Positions 27,089 through 36,597 of a stretch of 64,000 bases of DNA are shown piece after piece. Location of the stretch: positions 1 to 64,000 of the forward strand of contig NZ_LZHH01000105.1 of the NCBI RefSeq assembly GCF_001690595.1, given 5' to 3'. Both the position numbers and the translations under genes were made by a program. The stretch's first letter is position 1. The number at the start of each line of letters is the position of its first letter. The stretch is from Gilliamella sp. Choc5-1 (GTDB lineage Bacteria; Pseudomonadota; Gammaproteobacteria; Enterobacterales; Orbaceae). The notes beneath the pieces are model-generated. The model had not been told where the DNA came from, made no database searches, and was given only the letters and a program-made list of their open reading frames with translations.

Positions 27089-27640
27089 TTATGGAAAGTA
27101 ATCTAGTTTTTGTTTATTACTGATGCGTAACGTTAGATCTGTAATAGCAATAATTAATGCTGAACGGATCATTTGTTGATAACGGTTTTGGTACATTGAT
27201 GATTTTAAACCATCTACAATTCCTGCTTTTTTTTCACATTCTTGTTGTGGATTCCAATTGGGTGGTAGAACCATATCATGCAATAGACTAATTGGGCCTA
27301 AAATTTCATCATCAAGGAAAGTATATTTTTTTTCATCATTATCTAATTCATCTAAAACAGCCATAAGCAGTTCTATATCTTCAAATTCTTCACGAGTAAT
27401 GATACCTAGAGCATATAATAGTTTTAGGCACACTGAGATATCATTGAGAGGTCCATTTTTACCCACCAATGAGGGAATAACAAATTTTATGGCGTGAGGC
27501 TCTTTTCGGAAGACTTTAAGAATCAATTTGTTGACATTATCATTAATCAATTTAATGGCAACTTTTAGCAAGCTGTGAATATCAGCTTGCTGGTTAAGTT
27601 TTTCTAATATTATATCTTCTTGTAATATCGATTCTGGCAT
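27089..27640 (-). CDS. mtlR: Mannitol operon repressor MtlR
   Basis: A 183-residue all-helical protein matching MtlR (E. coli 195 residues): ALGIITREEFEDIELLMAVLDEL and FLDDEILGPISLLHDM are typical. MtlR lowers expression of the mannitol operon without an obvious DNA-binding domain of its own. It is the last gene of mtlA-mtlD-mtlR, 6 bp after mtlD, the enterobacterial arrangement. Confidence 0.93.
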   Translation of the reverse strand: MPESILQEDIILEKLNQQADIHSLLKVAIKLINDNVNKLILKVFRKEPHAIKFVIPSLVGKNGPLNDISVCLKLLYALGIITREEFEDIELLMAVLDELDNDEKKYTFLDDEILGPISLLHDMVLPPNWNPQQECEKKAGIVDGLKSSMYQNRYQQMIRSALIIAITDLTLRISNKQKLDYFP

Positions 27641-27646
27641 TGAGAA

Positions 27647-28810
27647 TTAGACAAATTGATGATCTTGCATTGCAGTATAAATTTCTTCAACCTTCATAAC
27701 AATAGAATTATTAACGTCAATACCAGAGATTTCACAAAAAGCTTGTTTAACGCCTTTTTCAGTAATGAGTTTTTCTAGTTTAACTGCTTGCTCATCATCA
27801 TTATTACGATAGTTAAGCGCAGCAGCAACTCCAATTAGTAAGTTAGTATTTTTAACTTGATATTCAAAGGTGCCAAGTAATGGTTTTATTAAACGATCGT
27901 CTGGGCCTAATTTACGAATTGGCTGACGACCAACACGTGCAGTATCATCCTGTAAATAAGGATTTTCAAAGCGGGATAATATTTTTTCAATATATGCCAT
28001 GTGTTTTTGCTCATCAAAATTGTAACGTTTGATAAGTACTAACCCGCTCTCTTCCATGGCTCCGCGTACAATTAAACGAATACGTTCGTCTAAAATTGCA
28101 TTACGTATTGTGCCAATACCATTATAAAATCCTAAATAAGCAGTTATTGCGTGACCAGTATTAAGTGTAAATAACTTACGTTCCACAAAAGCCATTAAAT
28201 TATCAACGGGTTGCATGCCTTTAATAATTGGAATAATACCTACAAATTGTGTTTCATCAACAATCCATTCCGAGAAAGTCTCAACAGTCACTTCTAGTAT
28301 ATCGCCTGTTTTTGATGTTGCAGGTGGTACAATACGATCCACCGCAGAATCGACAAAACCGATATGGGTGTTTGTCCATTGCTGAAGTTCTTCTGGTAGC
28401 GCTTTAAAGATTTCTTGTTTAAATTGGCTGGTACCTCGTACCATGTTTTCACAAGCAATAATATTAAGTGGCTTACTGTTACCTCGATTATGTCTTGCAA
28501 TAATTCCTTGGGCAATCGTTGGAGCAATACGCGCTAAAATTTGTGGACCAACGGCAGTGGTGAGTAAATCAACGCTGGCAATATAATCGATCACTTCATT
28601 AGAGGTGCTATTAATTCCATCAACATTTTTAACTATCTCAGTGGTAGATTGCTCGCCAACAACATTTACCTGATATTCATGACGAGTGGCGATGGCATCA
28701 ATAATTTCCTGATTGACATCAGCAAATGTAACTTGTACACCAGCATCGGATAGTAATTTGCCGATAAAACCTCGTCCAATGTTACCTGCGCCAAAGTGTA
28801 GTGCTTGCAT
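27647..28810 (-). CDS. mtlD: Mannitol-1-phosphate 5-dehydrogenase MtlD
   Basis: A 387-residue NAD-dependent polyol dehydrogenase that turns the mannitol-1-P made by MtlA into fructose-6-P. The Rossmann start is [17 protein letters not shown], with the substrate/catalytic region [16 protein letters not shown] (Lys-type site nearby in the family) and [14 protein letters not shown]. Length is near E. coli (382). It lies between mtlA and mtlR. Confidence 0.97.
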   Translation of the reverse strand: MQALHFGAGNIGRGFIGKLLSDAGVQVTFADVNQEIIDAIATRHEYQVNVVGEQSTTEIVKNVDGINSTSNEVIDYIASVDLLTTAVGPQILARIAPTIAQGIIARHNRGNSKPLNIIACENMVRGTSQFKQEIFKALPEELQQWTNTHIGFVDSAVDRIVPPATSKTGDILEVTVETFSEWIVDETQFVGIIPIIKGMQPVDNLMAFVERKLFTLNTGHAITAYLGFYNGIGTIRNAILDERIRLIVRGAMEESGLVLIKRYNFDEQKHMAYIEKILSRFENPYLQDDTARVGRQPIRKLGPDDRLIKPLLGTFEYQVKNTNLLIGVAAALNYRNNDDEQAVKLEKLITEKGVKQAFCEISGIDVNNSIVMKVEEIYTAMQDHQFV

Positions 28811-28888
28811 AATAATAATCCTTAACTTTATAATTTAATTTGAAATATTTTACTCTATTTCCCGTGTAAAGCGGGAAATAGAAATAGG

Positions 28889-30766
28889 TTAACTTAGTAT
28901 TGCTAAAACTTCTTCAATATTATTTGTCGTTGCTAATTTTGCAATAATAGTTTCATCATCTAATGCATTAGTCAGTTTTGCTATGACATCAAGATGTTCA
29001 TTATTGTGAGCAGCAATACCAATCACAATTTTTGCTTTATCATCTTCTTCATCACCAAATTGAACCCCAGCAGGGTATTGGCAAAATACGATACCAGTTT
29101 TAATAACATCGTCTTTTGATTCAATAGTGCCATGTGGAACGGCTATTGATTCTCCTAAATAAGTTGATGTTAATTTTTCACGCTCTAGCATTGCTTCAAT
29201 GTAAGTTGGTGTGACATAACCATTATCAACCAATTTTTGCCCTGCAAAACGAATTGCTTCTTCTTTATTTTTAGCGGTTAACCCTAAAAAGATATTTTGT
29301 TGTGATAATTTAAATAGAGGAATATTATCAGTCGATTGATTGCTTATAGGCACTGTTTCACTTGCTTCATTATTTGCTTGAGAGCTTAAAAGATCCGCCA
29401 CGAGTTGGCTATATAATTGACTATCTAAAAAGTTAGTTAATGAAATATGATGTGCATTTGGTGCGTGTTGTTTTGCTCGATCGGTTAAGTCTTTATGTGT
29501 AATAACAATGTCAACATCATCAGGCAGATTATTAATTGCTACATTAGTGACAAAAATATCCAAATCTGCATCTTGAACTTTTTTGCGTAATACTCCTGCG
29601 CCCATAGCACTTGATCCCATTCCTGCATCACAAGCTACTATGATTTTTTTCACTTTAGCAAGATCAAGTGTACCATTTGCAATTCCTTTTGATTCATTTT
29701 TCATTGCAGAAATATTCGATTTTGCATCTTCAAGGCTTTTATCTGCTTCTTTGGTGGTTTTTAATAAAATAGCGGAAACGATAAAAGTAACCATTGTTGC
29801 TGCAATGACAGAAATAATTACGCCAAACATTGATGATTTTGGAGTGACCGCAAGAACGGCGATGATTGATCCTGGCGATGCTGGTGAACTTAATCCAGCA
29901 CCAAATAGTGTTAAAGTAAATACGCCAGTCATTCCACCTAAAATTACTGCAATAATAAGGCGAGGGTTCATTAATACATACGGGAAATAAATTTCATGAA
30001 TTCCCCCAAAGAAATGAATGATTGCTGCGCCACTGGCTGAACTTTTTGCGGAACCTTTACCAAGCAACATATAAGCAAGTAATAAACCTAATCCAGGACC
30101 AGGATTTGCTTCGATTAAAAAGAAAATAGATTGAGAATGCTCTGCTGCTTGTTGAATACCTAATGGTGAAAATATACCGTGGTTAATTGCATTATTTAAG
30201 AAAAGAATCTTGGCAGGTTCAATAATAATTGAAGTTAAAGGTAGTAAGTTATGCTCAACTAGGAAATTAACAGCAAGAGTTAATTTACTTGATGCAACAA
30301 CGACAGAAGGTCCAATTGCAAAAAAAGAAAGCAACGCAAGTAGCATGCCAATAATACCAGCTGAAAAATTATTGACTAACATTTCAAAGCCACTTTTGAC
30401 TTTTCCGTCTATGGTTTTATCAAATTGTTTTATTACCCAGCCACCAAGAGGTCCGACTATCATAGCACCTAAGAACATCGGAATATCTGCACCAACAATG
30501 ACCCCCATTGTCGTAATTGCACCGACAACGGCGCCTCGTTCACCGTGAACTAATTTACCGCCAGTATAACCAATCAACAGTGGTAATAAGTAAGTGATCA
30601 TCGGGCTAACTAACTTGGCAATGGTTTCGTTTGGGTACCAGCCCGTTGGAATAAAAATAGCGGTAATAAATCCCCAAGCAATAAATGCGCCGATATTTGG
30701 CATGACCATATTACTTAAAAATCGTCCAAAATTTTGAACTTTTAATTTGATGTTTGAACTTGTCAT
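28889..30766 (-). CDS. mtlA: PTS mannitol transporter EIICBA (MtlA)
   Basis: A 625-residue fused permease. EIIC (residues 1 to about 345) has several membrane segments and the substrate motif GGIHEIYFPY (His257). EIIB carries the phosphocysteine Cys379 in VACDAGMGSSAMG. EIIA carries the phosphohistidine His545 in SIAVPHGT. A flexible linker rich in Ala, Asn and Ser (about 460-482) separates B from A. It imports mannitol and phosphorylates it to mannitol-1-P using phosphate from HPr. It is the first gene of the operon, behind two CRP-like sites. Size matches E. coli MtlA (637). Confidence 0.97.
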   Translation of the reverse strand: MTSSNIKLKVQNFGRFLSNMVMPNIGAFIAWGFITAIFIPTGWYPNETIAKLVSPMITYLLPLLIGYTGGKLVHGERGAVVGAITTMGVIVGADIPMFLGAMIVGPLGGWVIKQFDKTIDGKVKSGFEMLVNNFSAGIIGMLLALLSFFAIGPSVVVASSKLTLAVNFLVEHNLLPLTSIIIEPAKILFLNNAINHGIFSPLGIQQAAEHSQSIFFLIEANPGPGLGLLLAYMLLGKGSAKSSASGAAIIHFFGGIHEIYFPYVLMNPRLIIAVILGGMTGVFTLTLFGAGLSSPASPGSIIAVLAVTPKSSMFGVIISVIAATMVTFIVSAILLKTTKEADKSLEDAKSNISAMKNESKGIANGTLDLAKVKKIIVACDAGMGSSAMGAGVLRKKVQDADLDIFVTNVAINNLPDDVDIVITHKDLTDRAKQHAPNAHHISLTNFLDSQLYSQLVADLLSSQANNEASETVPISNQSTDNIPLFKLSQQNIFLGLTAKNKEEAIRFAGQKLVDNGYVTPTYIEAMLEREKLTSTYLGESIAVPHGTIESKDDVIKTGIVFCQYPAGVQFGDEEDDKAKIVIGIAAHNNEHLDVIAKLTNALDDETIIAKLATTNNIEEVLAILS

Positions 30767-30851
30767 AATATAAAACTTTCCTTATTGATTGATATAATCA
30801 TGCTGTTATTGTAGAAGGATTTAGTTATTCAATTCATTAAAAAAAATTGAT

Positions 30852-30873
30852 AATTGTGATGAGTATCACATTG
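30852..30873 (-). promoter_or_regulatory. CRP-binding site 1 upstream of mtlA
   Basis: AATTGTGATGAGTATCACATTG contains TGTGA-N6-TCACA with perfect half-sites. It lies 86 bases upstream of mtlA, on the minus strand. The E. coli mtlA promoter also has several CRP sites. Confidence 0.85.
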
Positions 30874-30895
30874 TTAAAGTGGGTCTATTTTTTAT

Positions 30896-30917
30896 TTTTG
30901 TGATTAAGATCACTCTT
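30896..30917 (-). promoter_or_regulatory. CRP-binding site 2 upstream of mtlA
   Basis: TGTGATTAAGATCACT has the TGTGA-N6-TCAC(T) form, one mismatch from perfect. Its centre lies 44 bases from site 1, about four helical turns, so both could be occupied on the same face. It could also serve the divergent rlmKL gene. Confidence 0.75.
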
Positions 30918-31172
30918 CTGGAAGGTGGTAAGAGAAAAATATACTAAAACGTATAGTTTCCTGAAACTTTTTTACAAGATTGAATTTTATTATTAGTGAT
31001 TACTGCTTATATATTATTTAGCAAATTGTAACTATCTCCTAAAACAGTACAACAAACTTTCTGATTATTAATAAACTAACCCAATATTCATCTAACTAAT
31101 ATCAGCCTTTATTTCCCACTATTGCAATTAGTCGGTATAATGCCAGCAATTTTATTGTTAAGTGAGTTATGC
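30918..31172. other. mtlA-rlmKL intergenic region with dispersed motif
   Basis: No gene is visible. The gap holds one copy of the dispersed motif at 30947-30977 (GTATAGTTTCCTGAAAC followed by a T-run and ACAAG), plus the presumed rlmKL promoter. Confidence 0.5.
30947..30977 (+). repeat. Dispersed 31-bp motif, copy in mtlA-rlmKL gap
   Basis: AAACGTATAGTTTCCTGAAACT with a T-run and ACAA at the end. It contains the small palindrome TTTC-CT-GAAA. It lies between divergent genes, as does the shorter copy at 50705. Confidence 0.65.
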
Positions 31173-33293
31173 ATGAAAACGCTATTTGCCAGCACGTCTC
31201 GTGGGCTTGAAGAGTTATTAAAAAAAGAGTTAGAACAAATTGGTGCAATTAATTGTAAAATTGCGCAAGGTGGTGTTTATTTTGATGCCGATGAAAGAAC
31301 GCTATATCAATCATTATTATGGTCGCGTTTGGCATCTCGCATTTTACTACCTATTGCCGAGTTCGATATCTATAGCGATTTGGATATGTACTCTTGTGTG
31401 TTTAATATTAAATGGCCAGATATTTTTGCTGTTGATAACTCTTTCGTGATTAATTTTGTTGGCGTAAACGAATTTATCCGTAATAGTCAATATGGTGCGC
31501 TAAAGATCAAAGATGCGATTGTTGATCACTTTTTGCGTCATACTAATGAACGTCCTAATGTAGCAAAACAAGATCCCGATATTCGACTTCATGCTTATTT
31601 AAATAAAAACCGTGTCACACTATCTTTAGATCTAAGTGGTAATAGTTTACATGAGCGTGGTTATCGAGAGCAAACAGGAAAAGCCCCACTAAAAGAAAGC
31701 GTAGCAGCAGCTATTATTATGCGTTCTGGTTGGAAAATAACTGAGCCATTGCTCGATCCGATGTGTGGTTCAGGTACATTACTAATTGAAGCGGCAATGA
31801 TCGCATCACAAATCCCTCCTGGTTTACATCGTAAACAGTGGGGATTTTTTGCTTGGAAAGGCTTTAACCCGACATTGTGGAACGAATTGCTTTTCACCGC
31901 AAAACATAACGTATCTAAAACAAACACTGCATTTATCGGTTATGATAATAATGCGACGGTACTTGAACGAGCTAAACAAAATGCTCTTCAAGCAGGTGTG
32001 GGGGATTTAATTACATTTTCGATGCAAGATGTGACACAACTGACCAATCCATTGCCAACTGAAACGGTAGGCATGATCATCAGTAATCCACCTTATGGAG
32101 AACGCTTAGAAAGTGAACCTGCGCTTATTGCTTTGCATACGGCACTTGGTCGACAAATCAAACAAAATTTTGGTGGATGGCGTTTATCATTATTTAGCGG
32201 TGCGCCGCAATTGTTAGATTGCTTACAAATGAGAGCAGAAAGACAATTCAAAGCAAAAAATGGCCCTCTCGACTGTATACAAAAAAATTATGTCATTGCT
32301 AAGCGTAATGCTGAAGAAGCAATCACAAATTCTACTATGCCTGCGGCTGATTTTGCTAACCGATTACGCAAAAATAAACAAAAGTTAGAAAAATGGGCTG
32401 CTCAAGAACAACTGGAATGTTATCGGCTTTATGATGCAGATTTGCCTGAATACAATGTCGCTATCGATCGTTATAAAGATAAAATAGTGATGCAAGAATA
32501 CGCAGCGCCGAAAAACATCGATCCACAAAAAACTCGCCAACGGCTTTTTGATACTATAAATGCCACCATGTCAGTGCTTGAGCTTACCGCCGATCAGTTA
32601 GTATTAAAAACAAGAGAAAAGCAAAAAGGCAAACAGCAATACCAAAAACTAGGACAAAAACAGGACTATTTTTTAGTCCATGAATACCCGATTAATCAGC
32701 GCAAAACCGCATTTTGGGTTAATGTGACCGATTATTTAGATACAGGATTGTTTTTAGATCATCGCTTAGCACGAAAAATGATTGGTGAAATGAGTGCAGG
32801 AAAAAACTTTCTAAACCTATTTGCCTATACAGGTAGTGCAACGGTTTATGCTGGACTTGGCGGAGCAAAATCAACCACCACGGTTGATATGTCTCGCACC
32901 TATTTAGAATGGGCAGATCGTAATTTAAAACAAAATGGTTTAACAGGTAAAAAACATCGATTAATTCAGGCGGATTGTTTACTCTATTTATCTCAAGCTG
33001 ATGAGCAATTCGATTTAATTTTTATCGATCCGCCAACATTTTCAAACTCAAAACGCATGAACGATACCTTTGATGTTCAGCGTGATCATCTAAAATTGAT
33101 GTCCGATTTAAAACGCTTGTTACGCCCTAATGGAACAATTATCTTTTCGAATAATAAGCGTGGTTTTAAAATGGATAGTATCGGTATGCAAAACCTAGGG
33201 CTAACCTATCAAGAAATTACCAATAAAACGCTATCGCTTGATTTTAAGCGCAATAAACAAATTCACTGCTGTTTTATTGTAAAACATCAATAA
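31173..33293 (+). CDS. rlmL: 23S rRNA methyltransferase RlmKL (m2G2445/m7G2069)
   Basis: A fused enzyme of 706 residues when started at 31173 ([16 protein letters not shown] aligns with the start of E. coli RlmL; a frame 17 codons longer lacks support). Order: ferredoxin-like and THUMP domain (to about 155), N-terminal methyltransferase RlmL with [16 protein letters not shown] and the catalytic NPPYGERL, then C-terminal RlmK with [16 protein letters not shown] and [11 protein letters not shown]. It modifies two guanosines of 23S rRNA. E. coli RlmKL has 702 residues. A hairpin follows the stop. Confidence 0.96.
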   Translation: MKTLFASTSRGLEELLKKELEQIGAINCKIAQGGVYFDADERTLYQSLLWSRLASRILLPIAEFDIYSDLDMYSCVFNIKWPDIFAVDNSFVINFVGVNEFIRNSQYGALKIKDAIVDHFLRHTNERPNVAKQDPDIRLHAYLNKNRVTLSLDLSGNSLHERGYREQTGKAPLKESVAAAIIMRSGWKITEPLLDPMCGSGTLLIEAAMIASQIPPGLHRKQWGFFAWKGFNPTLWNELLFTAKHNVSKTNTAFIGYDNNATVLERAKQNALQAGVGDLITFSMQDVTQLTNPLPTETVGMIISNPPYGERLESEPALIALHTALGRQIKQNFGGWRLSLFSGAPQLLDCLQMRAERQFKAKNGPLDCIQKNYVIAKRNAEEAITNSTMPAADFANRLRKNKQKLEKWAAQEQLECYRLYDADLPEYNVAIDRYKDKIVMQEYAAPKNIDPQKTRQRLFDTINATMSVLELTADQLVLKTREKQKGKQQYQKLGQKQDYFLVHEYPINQRKTAFWVNVTDYLDTGLFLDHRLARKMIGEMSAGKNFLNLFAYTGSATVYAGLGGAKSTTTVDMSRTYLEWADRNLKQNGLTGKKHRLIQADCLLYLSQADEQFDLIFIDPPTFSNSKRMNDTFDVQRDHLKLMSDLKRLLRPNGTIIFSNNKRGFKMDSIGMQNLGLTYQEITNKTLSLDFKRNKQIHCCFIVKHQ

Positions 33294-33299
33294 ACATAA

Positions 33300-33317
33300 A
33301 ACCGCCATAAGGCGGTT
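33300..33317 (+). terminator. Hairpin after rlmKL
   Basis: AACCGCC-ATAA-GGCGGTT forms a 7-bp GC-rich stem directly after the rlmKL stop, followed by an AT-rich tract (AATTTATT) without a long T-run. Probably the terminator. Confidence 0.6.
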
Positions 33318-33456
33318 AATTTATTAAAATTATGACAAAATAAAACATTCAACAAAATTAAAAACTTTACTGAGCATTTTTAATCAAAATTAAACCATTT
33401 CAGCTAGGTTTGATTTTGCAAATACCCCATTTTTAGCACAAAACTCACATAGAAAA

Positions 33457-34281
33457 TTAAGCTGCCTGTTTTAATGTTTTATACTCGATCGGCGTCATAT
33501 TATTTAGTGCTTCATGAGGCCATTCGGTGTTATAAATCGTTAACCATTCTTCGGTTATTCTCCTTGCTTGCGCTAGGTTGTTAAAAAGATATAAATCTAA
33601 CACTTCAGTTCGATAAGTCCGATTAAATCGTTCAATGTAACCATTTTGATAAGGGCTACCGGGTTTGATGTAATCTATAGTTATACCATGTGTTTTTGCC
33701 CAATTAGTAAACGTGTTTCCGGTGAATTCTGGTCCATTATCGACTCGTATTTTTAATGGATACCAATTATATTCGGCCAGTTTATCTAAGTAACGGGTAA
33801 TCCTTCCTGCTGGTAAGCTTATTGCAATATCAATCCCTAACGCCTCACGATTAAAGTCATCGATGACATTGAATGTCCTAAAGCGACGTTAATTACGGCT
33901 ACTGTCACTCATAAAATCCATTGACCAACATTCACCTTGTTTATTAGGAGCCAATAGCTTTTCTGGAGTTCGTGGGGGGATACGTTTTTTACGTTTTACT
34001 CTGAGATTAAGCTTCAATTCACAATACACCCGATACACCCGTTTATGATTCCATTTATAGCCGAGCTTTCTGATACGATTAAAGCATTTAGGAAAGCCCC
34101 AGCGCAAATGCCGGTCAGTGATAGCATTCAACACCGAAACAATCACCGAATCATCCGGTAACTTAGGTTGATAATAGTAAGCACAACGGCTTAAGCCAAC
34201 AATGGCACAACTCATAGCAATAGTAACCGAATGATTTTGTTGTCGTTGCTGTGCCCACGTTTTACGTGCTTTTGTGGGCAC
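33457..34281 (-). pseudogene. IS3-family transposase OrfB, interrupted by TAA
   Basis: The frame begins with a HTH_21-like region (SCAIVGLSRCAYYYQPK), then the integrase core: first Asp in CWSMDFMSD, stop TAA at 33889-33891, then RRFRTFNVIDDFNREAL, second Asp in VDNGPEFTG, and Glu in YIERFNRTYRTEVLD, ending IEYKTLKQAA at 33457. Reading frame is the same on both sides of the stop. All three catalytic acids survive, so only the nonsense codon inactivates it. Confidence 0.85.
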
Positions 34282-34538
34282 TACAGCTTTTTTATGATTT
34301 CTTCCTGAAGCTGGGATTTTAAGCTCAGTTCGGCAAACATCTGTTTAAGCTTACGGTTTTCAGCCTCAAACTCCTTTAAGCGTTTGATATCCGAAGTTTC
34401 CATTCCGCCGTATTTTTCCCGCCATTTATAGAAAGTTGAATTACCCATGCCATATTTACGGCAGATTTCCTTGACAGGAATACCTGCTTCAGCTTCTTTT
34501 AAAATAGCGACGATTTGATGTTCAGTCATTTTTTTCAT
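34281..34538 (-). CDS. IS3-family transposase OrfA (helix-turn-helix)
   Basis: An 85-residue protein. The start at 34538 was preferred because AAAGGGG lies about 8 bases before it. It shows the IS3 HTH_Tnp_1 domain (MTEHQIVAILKEAEAGIPVKEICRKYGM, STFYKWREKYGG) and a C-terminal leucine-zipper-like helix (EFEAENRKLKQMFAEL). It overlaps orfB at its stop, allowing the usual -1 frameshift fusion. Confidence 0.88.
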   Translation of the reverse strand: MKKMTEHQIVAILKEAEAGIPVKEICRKYGMGNSTFYKWREKYGGMETSDIKRLKEFEAENRKLKQMFAELSLKSQLQEEIIKKL

Positions 34539-34612
34539 AATTAAATCCCCTTTTACTTTTATCATAGAGAATCTTCTACTTTTTTGCTGTACTATTTTAG
34601 GGGATAGTTACA

Positions 34613-35480
34613 TTATCAATGCAGAATCTACAACTGAGTAATTTGTATTTTTAAAATCTAGTAACACTTTTTTTTAAGTTTTTCATCATAAGCAAAAAAT
34701 TTTTTGCTGAATGGCTACTGAAAATCTCGTTAGAAAATTCAGTTTCATCTGCTGGTCGTAGTGAATAGTTTCTTAAACATAACTCTATATTTGCATTTGG
34801 ATAATGATCTGATAAATGATTAGTTATCTCTGCTGCACTTTGTCCAGATCCTATAACTAAGAATTTATAATCTGAATTTTTATCATTAAATTCATGTTCC
34901 AAATTATTTAAAAAATCATTGGAATGCATTATTTTTTTATTTTTTTATTTTTTTCATCTAAGAAAATTCCCACGGGTATATTTTTAGTTATGCCTGTTGC
35001 TAATGAAATATTTTTTGCATACAATTTGCTGATTGTTTTATTATTATCTTCAATGCAAATTTCTAAATGATCAATTAAATGACCATCATAAATGGGATTA
35101 ATACTTACAACTTTATGACCATATAAAACATAATCATTAAAGTGATTTGCTGCCCATTTTAAATAGTCGTTATACTCCAGTCTACTAGGGAAAAAGTTTC
35201 TTAAATTTGCAAAGCCTTCTAAACGATCTGATGAAAATAGATAATTCAAGAATGTATACTTGCTAGTAGGATTCCTTAATGTTGCTAAATATTTAAAAAA
35301 AGATATTTACATATCCGCTTCCGGAAGTAACATTTCAGGATGCCAGCCAAACTCGCTTTTACTTTCAATAAATTTAATTTGTAAGCCATCTTTGTTTAAC
35401 ATACCAGCGTCATCCATAGCAACCGCCACTGAAAGATTTGCCGGTCCAAATCCAACTCCAACAGAATCATAAATTTTCAT
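34613..35480 (-). pseudogene. Lysine/ornithine N-monooxygenase, decayed and truncated
   Basis: From ATG 35480 the frame reads KIYDSVGVGFGPANLSVAV (FAD motif), FIESKSEFGWHPEMLLP, a TAA at codon 58 (35307-35309), then ISFFKYLATLRNPTS, FFPSRLEYNDYLKWAANHF and an ATGITK segment. A frameshift in A-runs near 34930 leads into FLVIGSGQSAAEITNHL (NADPH motif). A second slip in an A8 run near 34668 restores a C-terminal TNYSVVDSALI, cut by the IS at 34612. This is the IucD/PvdA/SidA family, which hydroxylates the side-chain amine for hydroxamate siderophores or N-hydroxy natural products. It lies 3 bp after the GNAT gene. Confidence 0.82.
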
Positions 35481-35483
35481 ATA

Positions 35484-35963
35484 TCATTCCTTATGTAGTT
35501 TTAAAAAATAGTATATAAATTGATCATCAATTTTATAATTTAATTTTTCATACAGAGCTCTAGCTTTGTGGTTTTCGATTGATGTGCATAATGAAATTCC
35601 ATTATATGTAGAATTATTAGCAAAGCTTCTTACTTTTTCCATTAATTGGGTTGCAATACCGTACCTTCTGTAGCTTTTTATAATATATAAGTCATTCAAA
35701 ATTATAGTTGGTGATATGGATAAAGAAGAATATGAAAAATATAGCTGTACGAAACCACATGCTATTTTATTGTCGTAGGCAAGAAAAATTATTGAATCAT
35801 TGTTGATCAATCTTTCTTTAATGAATTTTTTTGATTCAGAATTACAATCCTCAATACCATAAAACTCTCGATATTCAGAAAAAAGTAATGATATATCATC
35901 AAGCTCGTTTAATGTTCCTTGTATTATATTAAATGGAATATTCATATGTTTATAATCCCTCAT
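35484..35963 (-). CDS. GNAT-family N-acetyltransferase
   Basis: A 159-residue GNAT protein with LNDLYIIKSYRRYGIATQLMEKV as the acetyl-CoA loop (R-x-x-G-I/A) and ENHKARALYEKLNYKIDD at the end. A second in-frame ATG 6 codons later (35945) is an alternative start. It is the only intact gene of a unit with the decayed N-hydroxylase, and the pairing recalls IucB/IucD-type acyl transfer to an N-hydroxylated amine. However, this protein is a generic small GNAT, so the substrate is unknown. The region is lower in GC than its surroundings to the eye, consistent with transfer. Confidence 0.78.
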   Translation of the reverse strand: MRDYKHMNIPFNIIQGTLNELDDISLLFSEYREFYGIEDCNSESKKFIKERLINNDSIIFLAYDNKIACGFVQLYFSYSSLSISPTIILNDLYIIKSYRRYGIATQLMEKVRSFANNSTYNGISLCTSIENHKARALYEKLNYKIDDQFIYYFLKLHKE

Positions 35964-36097
35964 AATGCCATTTAGATAACAATCATCATAATATTAAACG
36001 GGTTATATATTTTATTCAATGTTTTATTTTTAATAACATAGATTAATATTTTAAGGTTGTACTCTTCATATTTCTTCAGAATGGATCTTAATTCTAA

Positions 36098-36213
36098 CAA
36101 AAAATTAAACAGGACGGTGAAATTACGGGCTCTTTTGATTTGGCACTTGCTCTTGATATTACTGATTTAAATACCCAAAAAGTGAAACCTGAGCTTATGA
36201 AAATACATATGTA
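36098..36213 (+). pseudogene. Fragment of a surface-protein-like gene left of the second IS
   Basis: A short open stretch (DGEITGSFDLALALDI, TDLNTQKVKPELM) with strand-like alternation, ending in TAA where an IS end begins. It might be the 5' side of the gene resumed at 37458 on the other side of the insertion sequence, but no shared signature proves this. Confidence 0.35.
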
Positions 36214-36222
36214 ACTATCCCC
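36210..36222 (+). mobile_element. Solo IS terminal repeat (TGTAACTATCCCC)
   Basis: These 13 bases are identical to the outer end of the IS407-like element at 34600-34612, in opposite orientation, and abut the second IS. They are probably a remnant of another copy of the first element. Confidence 0.55.
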
Positions 36223-36297
36223 TGGATCGGCTACACTAATTCATACAACTTTTTTAAGGGGTAAGGTAAACTTATCACAACTAAAAAAGGAACAAAT

Positions 36298-36597
36298 ATG
36301 AATAAGATTAAACGCAAAAGACGAACATTCACAGATGATTTTAAACACCAAATGGTCAGTCTTTATCAACATGGTAAATCACGTAGTGAAATCGTTGCAG
36401 AATATGATTTGACGCCATCAGCATTGGACCGTTGGATAACGCAATCAAGCCAAAGTGGCTCATTTAAAACAAAAGATAATCGCAGTCCACAAGAACAAGA
36501 GCTAATCGCGTTGCGTAAAGAGCTTAAACAGCTGCGTATGGAAAACGATATTCTAAAGCAAGCAGCACTGATAATAGGGCGAAAATCGCTATCCTAA
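36298..36597 (+). CDS. IS3-family transposase OrfA (IS150 group)
   Basis: A 99-residue protein with a helix-turn-helix (RRTFTDDFKHQMVSLYQHGKS, then ALDRWITQ) and a coiled-coil C-terminus (ELIALRKELKQLRMENDILKQAAL) ending at the usual frameshift zone. AAAAAAGGAAC precedes the start. A -1 shift near the GCGAAAATCGC at about 36580 would join it to the OrfB frame. Confidence 0.88.
   Translation: MNKIKRKRRTFTDDFKHQMVSLYQHGKSRSEIVAEYDLTPSALDRWITQSSQSGSFKTKDNRSPQEQELIALRKELKQLRMENDILKQAALIIGRKSLS

Larger units (their letters stand above)
33417..34612 (-). mobile_element. IS3-family element (IS407-like), defective
   Basis: About 1.2 kb bounded by imperfect inverted ends: TGCAAATACCCC at 33417 and, on the other strand, TGTAACTATCCCC ending at 34612. 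It holds orfA (34281-34538) and orfB (33457-34281), both on the minus strand; orfB has a stop codon inside the DDE domain. It truncates an N-hydroxylase gene at its right end. I cannot identify a clear target duplication. The outer boundaries are estimates to within a few bases. Confidence 0.75.

Noticed and set aside
31122-31172. Upstream ATG extending RlmKL by 17 residues
   Set aside because: Extra residues do not match the family; [14 protein letters not shown] at 31173 aligns with the known start.
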